Shown here one piece after another: positions 25,836 through 38,200 of a stretch of DNA of 64,000 nt. The position numbers and the translations under genes were made by a program. The DNA comes from Nyssa sinensis (lineage: Eukaryota > Streptophyta > Magnoliopsida > Cornales > Nyssaceae). The notes under the pieces were generated by a model that did not search any database, was not told the origin of the DNA, and worked only from the letters and a program-made list of their open reading frames with translations. The stretch lies in NCBI GenBank assembly GCA_008638375.1, contig VIRR01000579.1, positions 248,001 to 312,000 on the forward strand, written 5' to 3'. Every line of letters begins with the position of its first letter. Positions within the stretch are counted from its first letter, which is position 1.

Positions 25836-27340
25836 TTTAAAACCTTAACCGTATATATATATATATATATATATACCTAAGCCCTAAACGACGTCGCCCC
25901 ACTAATTCGGTGGCAAGCCCAGAGGCTGCCACGCGTCCGAGTTGACACGGAAATTTTAAAAAAACCGAGCCAACTCACTGTCTTCTTCCTCATTTCTTCC
26001 CCCGTGTTGCCCTAGTTGCAGGTTTCCATTTTTTTCTATTTCGTGGATTTTGGCCAACCCAAGACCTACTGTTTTCACTTCAAAACGTTCCTAAAACATC
26101 ATAGAGTGTTTTGGCATTCATTTGGAGATTCGAATGTAGCTCAAAAGCTCGGTTTAAGCCACAATAATCCGAACCTGTAAATCCATGGTTCATGCTCATT
26201 TCTTCATCATTTTTAGTGAGGTTGGGCTTATTTTGATCCCCTTTTCATGAGGATTCAATTCCCATTCATAGATGTTGATTTAATCATGAGTTTAAGGGTT
26301 TGGGCTGTAAACCCGTAACCTGCAAGTCCATGTTTGGAGGTCTTGTCTTATGATTTTGGGTCGCGATCATAGGTTTTTGGAATGCTCTTAGGGTCTTCTT
26401 GAAGTCTCATGGTACCAAATAGAGTTTGGTTGCCATTGGTTCAGACCTGCTATAAACAAGGTCCTCCAATGGCCGTTTGGTGTACGGCTTGTGTTTCTTA
26501 GGTGTTTTAGAGTCAATTAATCATGCCTAGTTCATGTATATTCATTTTAATCATCATATATACTAAATCAAAGGCTAAAACAGATTCATACGTATAAAAA
26601 TTCTAGAGAGAGAAATTCAAGTGTTTTGTGGGTTTACCTTGTTCCAAACTGTTTTCTCTCTCCTTTGCTCCTTGCTTCCCACTTCTGAATGTCCTAGAAT
26701 CTCCTTCAATCTCTCCCTCACTCTCGGTTGGTTGTGTGTGTGTGTGTGTACAAGCACCATGCATACTTGTATAAAGAAAGGTGAATCACTGGCAAATCTG
26801 ATTGCCCCTCCATTTGGGTTAGCCAATTTCAGGCTTCTTCATGAGTGGGTCTGAATGCCACTGTTGGGCAGGCCATTGAGTGGCCGGTTGTGTGTGTGTG
26901 TGGTGTTTGACTTACATATATATATGTATATATACATGGTTCAACCCTAATACCCTTGGATAATACACACACCTCTCTTTGACACACACTCACTTTTGTA
27001 CACTTTGGACAATAGCATGCCCTCTTATTCCATATATAATATACATACATTTCATATATACATATTTTAACATACATGCATGCATATACACATTCATATA
27101 TATATATATATATATATTCATGTATAATTATATATATATTTTTAGTTATAATTATTTATATAGTATATGTATTTTTGCATTTAATTATGTATATGTGAAT
27201 GTTACAATTTACTTCTTATATTAAAATAATTAATTACTTTAAAAATTAATTATTTCCTTAAATGTATCATCTTTGTACTAATCTTCGTATCCTCGTAATA
27301 CGTGTCACAATACCCGGTATTCTCGGGTCAGGGTATTACA

Positions 27341-27546
27341 GGTTTCAGGTTTAGAAGATAATTGGTCCCCCTAAGAAATGAACGAGAAGCTTCATTTGGA
27401 AGCTATGGATTTGTCACCCTTGGAGCATGGAGCATAGTGGTTCAAAAATGAATCATTTTGGTGGAGAAACAAGGGAGAACTAGAGAGATTTCAGTGATGG
27501 CCAAAAAAATGTAAAAGAGAAAAACTGGTTAATCCAAGGTGATTCA
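27341..27546. other. Unassigned sequence between two LTRs
   Basis: About 200 bp between the gypsy 5' LTR and the truncated family A LTR. Its reverse complement looks like plant LTR interior with T- and C-rich tracts, but I could not align it to a named family here. Confidence 0.35.
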
Positions 27547-28040
27547 TGTCACGTCCTGAATTTTCATAAACTCGGGGAGTGAGTGAAATGAATTAAGAGA
27601 AATAAATAAAAGGCAATTAAATAGATTTTGTTGACTATTCATTTATTTCCCTATGTTTTTCCAAAATTTAAAATGAAAACTTGCTACTAAACTTACCCAA
27701 AATGGTTTTCAAATGTCAATCAAATATCTCCCCCAATCAACAGTCAAAATTAGTCTAAGTCATGTTCAAGTATGGCCTCCAAGATAACCCTGAAATATCC
27801 CTAAATATGCCTTGGAACAATGGCCTACATGGGTCTTAAATGCCCTAGGGCATAGGCCAAGAATAGGTCAGAAATCCTACCTAAGGTGGTCTAAGAAAGT
27901 GGCCAAACATGGCCTAATAGGGTGGCCAAACATGGCTCAAAAGGATAGTCAAATATGGCTCAAAAAGGGTGGCCAAGGGCTGGTGTCAAGGGGGCAAGGG
28001 GCTAGGTGCCCAAGGGTTGTCAAGCAGCAGGGCAGTAAGG
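27547..28040 (-). mobile_element. Truncated family A LTR
   Basis: The plus-strand edge TGTCACGTCCTGAATTTTC with AAACTCGGGGAGTGAGTG matches the family A edge. It stops at about 28040, where mudrA coding sequence resumes, so most of the LTR is deleted. A short degenerate repeat containing GTGGCCAAACATGGC lies at 27898-27975. Confidence 0.6.
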
Positions 28041-28419
28041 CGCAAGGCGTAGGGCGCCTTGTAATCTACGAACCAAAGCCACCATATTAGAAAAGTAATC
28101 TATGAACACAACCACCATATACACCTAACCTCTTCAACATCAACACAACTAAAATTCTCAACAACAATCACATCAACACAACCAACACATAATCTACGAA
28201 CCAAAGCCACCATATTAGAAAAGTAATCTTCATTCTCCAAAATACACTTGGGATGACGAATTAAACAATAATAGAAATAAATATTCTCTTGTCTAATACC
28301 ATTCCACTTCAAACAAACAAAATCAACCAAATCAACCAAGTTATAATTTCGAAACAACTTCCAAACACCTGTAAAACCTCTATTTCTAACCATTAACATC
28401 ACATTACTATCTATCTCAC
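28041..28419 (-). pseudogene. mudrA-like MULE transposase, N-terminal part
   Basis: The minus strand encodes EIDSNVMLMVRNRGFTGVWKLFRNYNLVDLVDFVCLKWNGIRQENIYFYYCLIRHPKCILENEDYFSNMVALVRRL. This matches the layout of the N-terminal domain of Ulp1-associated plant MULE transposases (conserved KW, then a YY/ND-like acidic block). An AG acceptor precedes it at 28420-28421. It is on the same strand as, and upstream of, the C-terminal half at 16822-17616, so the two are best read as one gene split by about 10.4 kb of LTR sequence. A 39-bp piece encoding YFSNMVALVRRL is duplicated (28051-28089 and 28191-28229). Confidence 0.65.
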
Positions 28420-29350
28420 CTAAAAAAATAGATGAAAATTAATTTATTTAGATTAACAAATGCAAACCAAACAAAAAATTATCTGATAATGAATCACAAA
28501 AAAAAATGTAAAGATAAAAATTTAAGTTAACTGAATAACAAACAGAGAACTTTCTTTTTAACTAATTAACACAGAAAAATAAAATTAAAAAATAACTTTT
28601 CATTTCACTGATGAACACAAAATACAAAAGAGAGAATCTAAACATAAATAAGAAATAATTTCTATTGCATGCAAAACACAAAAGAAAACAGAGAAATTTG
28701 CCTTTTATGTGAATTTTAACATACTTGAACATGCACAAAAAAAAAAAAAAATCATTAATATACAAATAAACAAAACTGAAATAGAGAAAATAGAGAAATT
28801 CTATACAATTAAAAACAATACTTAAAAACAAGCAAGAAATAACTAAATACAACCAAATCAAACTCACTAAAATGATCAATTTACGTAACTATAAGGATTG
28901 AACTCGAAATTGTTACAGATTTGATCATACAAACATCAGGATTGAACACAACAATGACGATCTCAACATAAAGTTTCGACTCCACAACACAAATATTCGA
29001 TCAAAATAAATCACAAAATTGAACCAATCCAGCAACTTTTGACTCCAAAAACCCTAGAAACAAGTTCCATTCAAAATATGAAACACGATGAAATAAGAAA
29101 ATACACCGAGAATCAACAAAAAAGCAAGCCAAAAAAAGGAAAAAAAAAAATTCCAAATCTAAATCCAAGAAAGTTGCACGAATAACAGAGGAAATCAACA
29201 ACAAAAGGGGCAATTATGTCTTTTAAAAAAAAAGCACATTGACATGTAAGCTACTGGGGATTTAAATCAACAAAATTTTAATAGATAGGGACATTTAGGG
29301 TTAAAATGTTTATCTTTGAACTTTAGACTTCAAACACTAATTTTGAGGGA
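28420..29350 (-). mobile_element. Probable mudrA 5' region and MULE end
   Basis: AT-rich sequence upstream of the mudrA start. The minus strand shows GTTTCTAGGGTTTTTGGAG (about 29042-29060), typical of plant 5' leaders. The block 29215-29350 (GGGGCAATTATGTC, GATAGGGACATTTAGGG, GAGGGACTTTTC) looks like MULE terminal sequence, but the left partner was not found, so the end is not proven. Confidence 0.4.
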
Positions 29351-31540
29351 CTTTTCAATAATTAATTCTATTTTTTTTTTTAAATTAGGATTTGTTTCCT
29401 ATCTTTTTTAAATTGTTTTTATAATACTTTTGCTAAGTAAAAATAATAACTTTTAAAATTTTGGTAGTGTTTGATAATACATTTTAGAAGAAAAAAAAAA
29501 GAATTGGCAAGCAAGAAAGATGAGATGAGAATGACATTCAATCTTTTCAATGGTTGAACCCAAATATTTGATTTCATACTAACGTAACTTATTAATTAAG
29601 ATATTATACAAAAGTCTGCCTTCAACTAGTGCAGTGCAATGAAAATTCAAATTCAAATGCTTGTTACTACATTAGACAAATAAAATTTCTAAAATTATGG
29701 TGATTTAATTTTTCACTGGACCGGTTCAGCTATAAAGTCAATAAAGTAATTGTTTTAGGCCCTACTTAAAGATAAAATCTCAAATTTAATATATTTATAG
29801 CATAATCAAATTAGAAGTCTAAAGTTAATAAAAATTTAACTCTACAAAATGTTTCAAATTTTATGACTTTATGGTATAATCAAATTAGAAATCTAAAGTC
29901 ATTAAAAATCTAACTTTACAAGAAAAGCCCCATAAAGACTCCGTAAAAAAATATTTAATAATTCTAATAATAGACTTTTATTCGTATTATACTCTAATAT
30001 TTTACTACTATCTATTTAGATAGAAAAAATATAAAAACTCTATTATTAGAGTTTCATTTACTATATATTCCTCTCTTTTTGATTTACAATTAAATTTTAT
30101 ATAACAAAAGTAAAGATAATATATATAGGAAACAAAGTAAAAAATTACATTAATATTAAAAAAATGTCTTATTTAGAGTTGTCACTTTATCTTTTTAAGC
30201 CTCCAATATATTTAGCCGATCCCGATTTCTCAATCTCCCCTATTCTTATTTTTTTTTATAGAATCAATGGGTGTTTACGATTCATGTATTACAATTAATT
30301 CCATTACGATGAACTCAATTAACTTACAAAAAATTATATATTCCAACACCAAGAGTCTTTTTAATATGGATCAACTCAATTCAATTCATAACTGGATAAA
30401 ATTAATTCATCACATTCTCTTAATAAAAATGAGACTTAAATCCGTGACTTTTTTTTATTCGTTGAAAATATGTCATTTTTATCAAATTTTTATTTATTAA
30501 AAATTGTTCTTTAAATGATATGTTACACCACATATATTTTACACATTTTGATATATAACAAATATACTACTTGTTGTATTATTTATGACATAATTATCAA
30601 TAAATAATTTAATAAAAATAATTAAATTTGTATAAATAATTTTTATATTTTGTTGAAAACTATTAAATATAATATTTTTTATTTGTCAAAAAATATTTTC
30701 CTTTATTTTAAAATATATTTATCAATTTTCATATAATATACTAGTAAAAGTAATATATTATTATGAAAAGTGCAGGCCTACAAGTTCATATGAAAAGGAC
30801 CAATTATGATTGATGGAGTAAAAAATTGACAGATCAGGACCACCAAGTCAGAGGAAAAAATATTATCACATGTTAAGGCATTGGGAGTAGATTAAATCAA
30901 CCTTTTGTTTTGCGGCTCTTTTGGTCGGTTGATCATCACCCATGACGTCTTTTCCTTAACCCGTTTTGGCTGGTCCCCACCGTTCAACCCTTCTGTTCAC
31001 TCCCTTCTTTTTTTTAAGCATTTGTCAATGTCACACGTATTCCCACACTTAGTCTTCCGGTGTCAACTAAAACTAGTTTTATTTTTAAATTTTATTAAAA
31101 ATATTTATTTTTATTAGTTATTAGTATTGTATTCATCAAAATTATAACATGTAATATTATATTAATCAAATATTATAAGAAAATAATTTTAGTAAGATTT
31201 TTAAATAAGTCTAGTATTATTAATGTACAATACACTTGTTATGTGTGGTACAAATACAATTTACTAACTATAAACTGCTTTATTTTGTACAAAAGCATAC
31301 ATACTTATTAATAACTCTCGAGTTTGAATGATTTGTGAATAGACTTGGCTAGTAATTTAAGGCTCTCAAGTTCAAGGAGAAAAAACTAACTTAAAAAAGT
31401 CAGAAGATACACATCCGAAAGAAACAGTTGATCGAAATAGGTATCTCAATCATACTAAATATTATTTTTTATTAAAGATAATATGAAATACTAAATTCTC
31501 ATTAGAATAGAACTAAAAAATTGAGTTCTAAATTCTCGTA
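29351..31540. other. AT-rich region without recognised features
   Basis: Very AT-rich with long A and T runs. Two similar phrases around 29795-29835 and 29875-29915 (CATAATCAAATTAGAA-TCTAAAGT) show a local duplication. No coding or element boundary could be supported. Confidence 0.5.
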
Positions 31541-33949
31541 GTAATTATAGACTTCACTTCATTTCGAGCATCTTTTCTTAAGTTATTTCGATAACGTTTG
31601 AGCTCTATACTAAGCGGGTCGCATCTAGATTTGCATAATTGAATAGGTATCACAGTCCAACAAAGAAACTGCCACATTGAGATAAGCTCAATCTTGGGAT
31701 TCCCACCAAAAGATATTGTCATATATAATGTAATGTTAGCTCATATTAGTGTATCTTAGATGTTATGTTACCTATGCTTTGCCGCATGTGATTGCATTCA
31801 AATAAATTTTTTTATAGATTCGGATTTTCGTTGCGTAATTTTATGTGATTGAATGTAATCTACTTGGATATGTAAAGACGCTATGGTTAGACATATCATC
31901 AATATGTTAAACAGTGTTAGTGCCTAACTAGCCAATCATTATCCTTAATTCGCATAGGGTAGGGTTTGGAATGTGAGATGGGACTTTGTCAGGAAGAGTC
32001 TTACTAGAGGCAGAACTCTTGGGATAATTAATGAAATGACCTTATCCAATCAAGGGTCACAAAATGCGGTGTTTACAGAGAGGCCCTTATTGATAAAACT
32101 TACAAGCAAGTGAACGTCAATGCAAGAATAAAAGAGATACCCATTTTGACCTTGATTGTGATTTTGATGTGGTCAAACTCATTTCAAAATGAGATTCCTA
32201 TGTATTACCCTCAAGTGAATCAAACCGTTCGTAGTTCATGACTAGTGAAAATGAGTGTTGTCTTTATCGGGTTTTCCTAAAGAAACTCATCTCGGTAGGA
32301 TTATCATGAGGATATGCCCTCGAAAATGACTCCTTAGAGCCTACTTAGGAGGAAATGCGATTCTGACAAGTCTTTCATGAGGTTGTGTTCTCACGATATG
32401 GTTTTACATATTTAGAAATTTCACCTAAAAGGGAATTCTATCCCAATAGGTTAATAAGAGAATGCGATAAACAACTTACCCAAAAGGAAATGCGATCCTA
32501 ATAGGTTAATAAGATTATGATGGACGGTTTACTTGAAAGGAATGCTATTCTAACAAAACTTTCATAAGATTACGTCCTTGATGGACAGCTTTCCTGAAAC
32601 GAATGCTATTAGGACAAGATTTTTCCAAGAGAAATTCTATTGAAATAGGATTTCTAATGCGATTACGTCCTTAATGGATGACTTTCCTAAGAGGAATGCT
32701 ATCCTAATAGAATTTTTATAAGATTAGTCATTGATAAACGGCTCTTGCAGAGAATAAAGACTCTATAGGAATGCTAAATTATGACTCGTTGGGGAGACGA
32801 AACTTTGGTGTAACTCTATAAGAAAATAATGATAATTCAAACTTCGTTGGGGAAGGAATCGAGTTAACCCAATGATTTTGACTCATCGGGGAAATAGACA
32901 ATTGTGTCTTGCTTGGGAAATGTGGCCTGGATCTCGGGGGACCACTAAGAACTTCTATTCACACGATCCTTTGGAGGAATCATGAGTTACTTGATGAATA
33001 GTGGTTTTAAATTATTAGACCAACGCCACTAAGTGTCATATTGGTCAACTTTGACTAGAATTGGTAATCTACCGTTTTCCCCTCCAATATCCAGTATTGA
33101 ATCACGATGGATTTTTAGACATATTTTAATAAAAGGTTTGAATTTGACAAGAAATGGACCAAAATTGGCCAAATTTGCGAAAATGGGCCAAAATCTAAAA
33201 ATGGCCCAATACAACCTCTGTATGCTGATCGGCTACTTGTGACTGTTGATCGGTCCTCAGGTAACTAGGAAGAAATTCTTAAAAGTTGCAACTTTTGGCT
33301 TTCCCTCATTGTGTTTTTTAGTTTTCTCTCATCATACTTGTGCTCATTTTTTTTCAAGGTTGTGAGGGAGGTTAGATTGAAGTGTTCAACAATTGTTTCA
33401 ACCTCTTGGAAGATCAATCAACTCAGTTTTCAACCTCAAATTAGGAGATTTTAAGAGAAATGCAAGTGAGGAACATGATGACACGGACCCAATGTTCGAC
33501 ATTTATCAGGATTTGGGGACTTCCCGACCCGTTCATGGAACTATATTTTGATACAAAACACCCCCGGGCTATCGGAATAATATGACTTTGCTTTAAGAAT
33601 CTGTGTACCATTTGTCACAGCAGTATCACAATGGCCAATTATGAATTTTCCTGAGTTTTCTTCTGATTGTTTTGAGATTTTTGACTCGATTCTTGATGGA
33701 TTTGACTTTATTTTTGAATTTTGGGAATGGTTTTCATGAAATTTTGATAGGCGTTTCACCCACGTGCCTTTTAGGAAAGTGCACACCATGCGACCTATGA
33801 AAATGCCTGAATGGGCTATTTTTGTTTTTCTTTAGTTTCAAGCATCCAGTTCATGTTTTCTTAGCATGCTCATGATATTGGAATGATTTTCTAACACATT
33901 TGATTTTGTTCTTTGCAGAAAGAATTGGAAATCCATGCTCAGGGCTCGG
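31541..33949. other. Unassigned region upstream of the PMD pseudogene
   Basis: Contains a degenerate tandem repeat (32280-32760) and simple phrases such as repeated TTGGCCAAATTTGC / AATGGGCCAAAAT (33140-33210). No protein similarity was recognised. It may be non-coding parts of the element that carried the plant-mobile-domain gene. Confidence 0.4.
32280..32760. repeat. Degenerate tandem repeat, about 60-70-bp unit
   Basis: The phrases GGAATGCTATTCTAA, TCATAAGATTACGTCC and GATGGACGGTTT recur with substitutions and length changes roughly every 60-70 bp, giving about six or seven units. Confidence 0.65.
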
Positions 33950-34835
33950 TGATAGAGATATTTTGGAATAGTGGGCAAACTTGCCCGTTAGATGCAAGGG
34001 GCACATAAGAGCGGCTGGTTTTGGTCCAACTTTGGACCATATTTTCCACATGGACCATCACCGAATGGTCCTTTATGCTTTGGGCAAGAGGTGGTGGGAT
34101 ACCATCAACACTTTCCACCTCTAATTTAGGGAAGTGAAGTTAAACCCACTCGACTTTTCAATGATCACAGGCTTTATGATAAGCAGTGATTGGGTGTTTT
34201 GGGAGAGTGACATGCACAACCAAGAAGATGAGGTCTTCTGATTTTTGGGGGTGGCGGCCTCGCATTGGCTTCTGACGGTGTTATGAGAGTCAAGTAGATT
34301 TTGGAAGCATTCCACTATTGGGAATGTAATGACACTATTAAAGAGGACCAGGTGACTAGAGCTTTCATGCTCTTCATATTTGGATGGACCCTTCTTGCCA
34401 ATGTCGGTGACACCATCCTTGTTTGGTATCTCCTCACTTTGGAGAACGTGAACAACTTCAAGCGCTTCAATTAGGGAGGCACCGCAATAGTAGTTTTGTA
34501 TCATTGGATGTGTGCCTTGTCACGGGTGGTGTCCAAAGGACTTGGTGCTTTCAATGTTGTTTGGGAGGTATGACTTTTAAATTCCCATTTTTTCTTAGAA
34601 AATGCCATTTGATTAAGTTTTTTTTTTTTTTTTTTTCATTTTGACAGATTTGGGCTTATGAGGTCCTTCAATTGTTACATTTTCTATTGGTGAAGGTAGA
34701 AGAAGATGTGTTTCCCCGCATGTGGTGGTGGAGGAAGGAAAATAAGCGAATTCCTTGAGGAGTGAACATGGTCCACAAATTTTGGGTGGCTTTGGATAGC
34801 CTCCACGCGAACATGGGTAGTTAATTTGCTTGGAA
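33950..34835 (+). pseudogene. Plant mobile domain (aminotransferase-like) protein pseudogene
   Basis: Plant mobile domain (PMD) proteins occur both as transposon-encoded proteins and as host genes involved in silencing. The plus strand reads HRMVLYALGKRWWDTINTFHL, then KLNPLDFSMITGF, then after a frame change EDQVTRAFMLFIFGWTLLANVGDT, then GGTAIVVLYHWMCALSRVVSKGLGAFNVVWE. An intron of about 80 bp (34568-34647, GT...AG with a long T tract) follows, then IWAYEVLQLL and EEDVFPRMWWWRKENKRIP. The order and spacing of WWDTxxTFH, DFxxITG, the LF.L-DT block and WAYE fit the family. Stops at 34122-34124, 34239-34241, 34472-34474 and 34756-34758, plus the frameshift between 34241 and 34360, show it is dead. 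Confidence 0.8.
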
Positions 34836-34908
34836 CAATTTCTTACTATATGATTTGAGATACTCACACTTTTCCATTTATGATAGATTCAGTGCCCGTA
34901 GAGGGTGC

Positions 34909-35258
34909 TGTCACATCCCAGATACAACTCTATGCGAATTAGGGATAATGACAAACCAGTTAGACAACTCGCCAATACGCTAACTCTTTTTAGCATATTG
35001 ATGACATGTTTAACCGAAAGTCTCTTTACATGACCAAGTAGATTGCATTCAGTTGTATAAAAACATGCAGCAAAAATTTGAGTCTGTAAAAACTTTTTGT
35101 TTGAATGCAGTCTCTCCTAGCAAAGCATAAGTAATGTTACATTAGAATTTCAATAATATGAGCCCAACATTACATTACACATAAGTGTCTAAACTATTAT
35201 ATCATTCACATTCTATTCTTACTTTAAGCTGTCATAATAATATGGTATTTGCCACCTT
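34909..35258 (-). mobile_element. Canonical 3' part of outer family B LTR (level 1 of the nest)
   Basis: The plus strand begins TGTCACATCCCAGATACAAC after GGTGC. It is interrupted at 35259 and resumes at 38808-39693, where GAGTAACACAAGTTCCCTG matches other family B copies (49758-49776). It is interrupted again at 39694. Its far end lies beyond the window. Confidence 0.7.
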
Positions 35259-35263
35259 AGGTT

Positions 35264-38200
35264 TGTAGAGACTTGAAAAAAAAAAATATTTAAACCGGTT
35301 AACCAAGTGCCAGGATGAATCCATGGGATTGATACGAATCATAAATTATAGGGAATATAATATGGGACCCGAATAAGAACCAATAGTGGTAAATAAATAA
35401 TTAAATTGAGCCCCGACTTTATGACAAATTTACTGGCATGTTATAATATTTTATGGAATAAAATATTTATAAAATATGTAATATGGTAAAGTAGAAAAAT
35501 AATTTATGTGTATAATATCAGGGGAAGCTTCGAGGAAGTTACTGGGAAACCGAAAGAAATGAGAAGGAAGGAAATCAGTGAGGCAGTGCACGTCGCGTGA
35601 AAACAAGGAACAAAATGAGAGAAAAAGAAAGGGAGAAGAAAAGAGAGAAAGAAAAAATGAAGGAAAAGAGAAGAAGAGAGAGAGGGAGAGGGAAGGGAAG
35701 AAGCAGAAGTGGCGGTGGTCGCGAGGGGGATCGAGGCTAGGGGGCGACGGAGGAGCGATGGTAGGTGAGACGATTGCCAACGGCGTGGCATCGGAAGCCG
35801 TTGATCAAACGGGGGCTGAGATTTTTGGGAAGGAAAATTTGTGATCTAGCGATGTCGTGATGTTAGAAAAACGATGGAGGCGGTGCAAAGGAGATACGAC
35901 CGAAGCTACTGGAAGCTTGTGGAGGTCGGAAAAATGTTTAGGCGTTGAGAGAGATGAAGTCTTGAGATGAAGGGATGGCGATAACGGCAGTTTTAGCGAT
36001 TGGGAAAAATATGTAAAACAGCCCAGGTGTGTTGTTGATGCACCTTGATGGATCTATGGGTAATCGTTTGAAGGAATCGAAAGTCAATAGAGACGCAGCC
36101 TGGGTTCCGATCCTGTTAAGCTACTGAAGATGGCTGCTACGGTCAATTCAGGTGTTGGGTCTCTTGTTTGGGCGATGGCCGTAGTGAAATGGATGGAGTT
36201 GCGACGGAGTACGTGGATTTCAGGTTGGGTTTGCTGATTTGGTCAGGGTCGTGTTTGGTGATGATATTGTATAGCTTGGTTGTTTGTGGTTTCAGTTGAG
36301 AGAAAAAAGGATTACAATAGCTTGTTGGTCATTGTAGGAAATCTGTATGTGTATGCAGGTAGCAGTTTATGGAAATTGCAGAGATTAGAGAGGGATATAT
36401 ATATATATATATATTTATGAGTGTGCGTGTGGATGTTTTAGGTTGAACGGAGTGGAGATTGAAGGAGATGCTTCGAGACTTCTGCACTAATGAGACAGTT
36501 GTGGCAAGGAGAATTGGCAATGGAGTTTTGTGACAGAATGTGGTGATTGTTTATGGAATCAATCAAGGTTTGAGTATGGGTCTGAGTTGTGTAAGTGTAC
36601 AGCTTCATGGGTTTCTTGTTAGATCTAGATTAGAGATGGATTTGAGAGTAGCAGAAAATGATTCTGCTGATAATTCAAGTATCAAGGAGCTGATGATTCA
36701 CTCCTGAGCAATAAATGGAAATTCAAAAGTGCGAAGGAAGTGCAGAGGAGCAGCAGTCCAATGAGAAAGGGTCCAAGTCCATGACCCAGGTTAAGGATGA
36801 ATTCTATCAACTTGATGGCACTAGTCAAAGTTCTGTGCTGGAGTCCATAGCAGAACCAATGTGCATCCTGATGCAAACCTGAAGTAGCTCGATTTGGAGA
36901 AGAGATTGTGCAGTAGATGAAAATCAGTGTGTAGCGTTGCCCGCTTTGTTAGTGATATGTATTAATTGACACTTTGTATAAGGCTGTTATGTTGCAGTGA
37001 TTAGTGGGTTGCTGTCTACTTTGTTAGTGAGGAAATATAAGATAAATTGAGAGTTTTGATGTGGGGTTTCCATGGGAGTCACCTGCAGTTTCTATGCGAC
37101 CTGCGACTTGAGCAAGGCCCATTGACTGAGGGAAGTGATGCAATCTAAGTTGTAGCTTCAGCCTTGCGGTGGTGTAATTGTTGGAGGCTATGGGTTTTAA
37201 CTTTGTTTGTAAAAATTGGAGTTATTGATTAGGAAGTCTCTAGACAGTAATCTAATGGGAGGAAGGGAAAGTTCTTCAATATCTGATGGATGGGATGATA
37301 AGATGGATGGGATGATAAAGGGACAGAATCTGTCAGGATCATCATTTGCTTGAGGGAAAAAGGCTGAAGAAGTTGATGAAACTGGATTTAAAATGGTTGG
37401 CCGACTCAATCAACCTACCGGTGTGTTTTCTTCAACTACCGAACTGTGGACTAAAGATTAACTTGGTTGATTGGATTGCATAGTGGACACAGCTTAGTAG
37501 GGTTGTAACCAACCCTATCAGGTATGGTACTTTACTAAGTAAGGAATAGGATTAAATTAGGATTAATGTGCATATTGATTGAATGATTCTTGTGCTTATC
37601 TGATGATAGAAAATCACATAGGAGTTATTGCTTTGAGACACTTTGAGTTTATTGTTTATGTGCTTCCATGCTCTTTATGATTATTTGGGAGTTGTGATTT
37701 ACTTCTTGAGTTGTCATCATATGTGATTTATGTTTTTGAAGGATTGTTGATATTGTGACATGTGGATTTGCGTAAGCGTTGAGATTGATCGAGCATGACA
37801 CGTAGATTTGTGGAATGAAACCTTGTGATTTAAATGCTATTTGTTGATCTTAATTGTGATGCATTATTTAAAGCATGTTGCATATGCTTATGAAAGTGAT
37901 GTTTCATTTGAACTGTACTATTGCATGATGAAATCATGGCATATTGGCATAGTGTGATTCCTTGAAAGCATAGTGTGGGTCAGCACGAGGTGCTGTGCAT
38001 TATGAGGGCGTAGGTCCTGTGGTGAAAAACCCAAATTCTGGCCAACATCAGTACCCACGGGCTGACTGGGGTGGACCGTGAAATGGGACATGGGTGACAT
38101 TGAGATGCATGGGTGTGTCACGCATATTGCCTATGCATGTTTTGATGAATTTGTGAATGTGATATAGGGTTTTATACAGATGTAGTTTGTACATTGCCAT

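Larger units (their letters stand above)
18248..27340 (-). mobile_element. Gag-only (non-autonomous) Ty3/gypsy-type element, family C LTRs
   Basis: The order on the minus strand is 5' LTR (27340 to 20691), primer binding site, leader with tandem repeats, gag, polypurine tract and truncated 3' LTR. The internal region (18900-20690) is only 1.8 kb and has no protease, reverse transcriptase, RNase H or integrase. The gag stop is followed within about 150 bp by the polypurine tract. This matches the layout described for terminal-repeat retrotransposons with a GAG domain (TR-GAG). A secondary deletion of pol in an autonomous element is the alternative. A solo LTR (22030-24704) is nested in the 5' LTR. 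Confidence 0.8.
20691..27340 (-). mobile_element. 5' LTR of the gag-only element (family C), interrupted by a solo LTR
   Basis: The plus strand starts TGTCACGACCCGAAACCC and ends CAGGGTATTACA. Without the nested LTR it is about 3.97 kb. Landmarks: hairpin 20882-20901, the GGGGTGAGCTTCG / AAAATGTTGG block at 21135-21170, the core block with GGGGCATTTTGG (25215, 25365), two tRNA-like cassettes (25605-25816) and a TG/AT microsatellite zone before the canonical start. The copy at 47724-61266 is colinear with it. Confidence 0.9.

Noticed and set aside
35500..35850. Glu/Lys/Arg-rich open frame on the plus strand and a Ser/Phe-rich one on the minus strand
   Set aside because: Both are products of GA-rich low complexity in an LTR.
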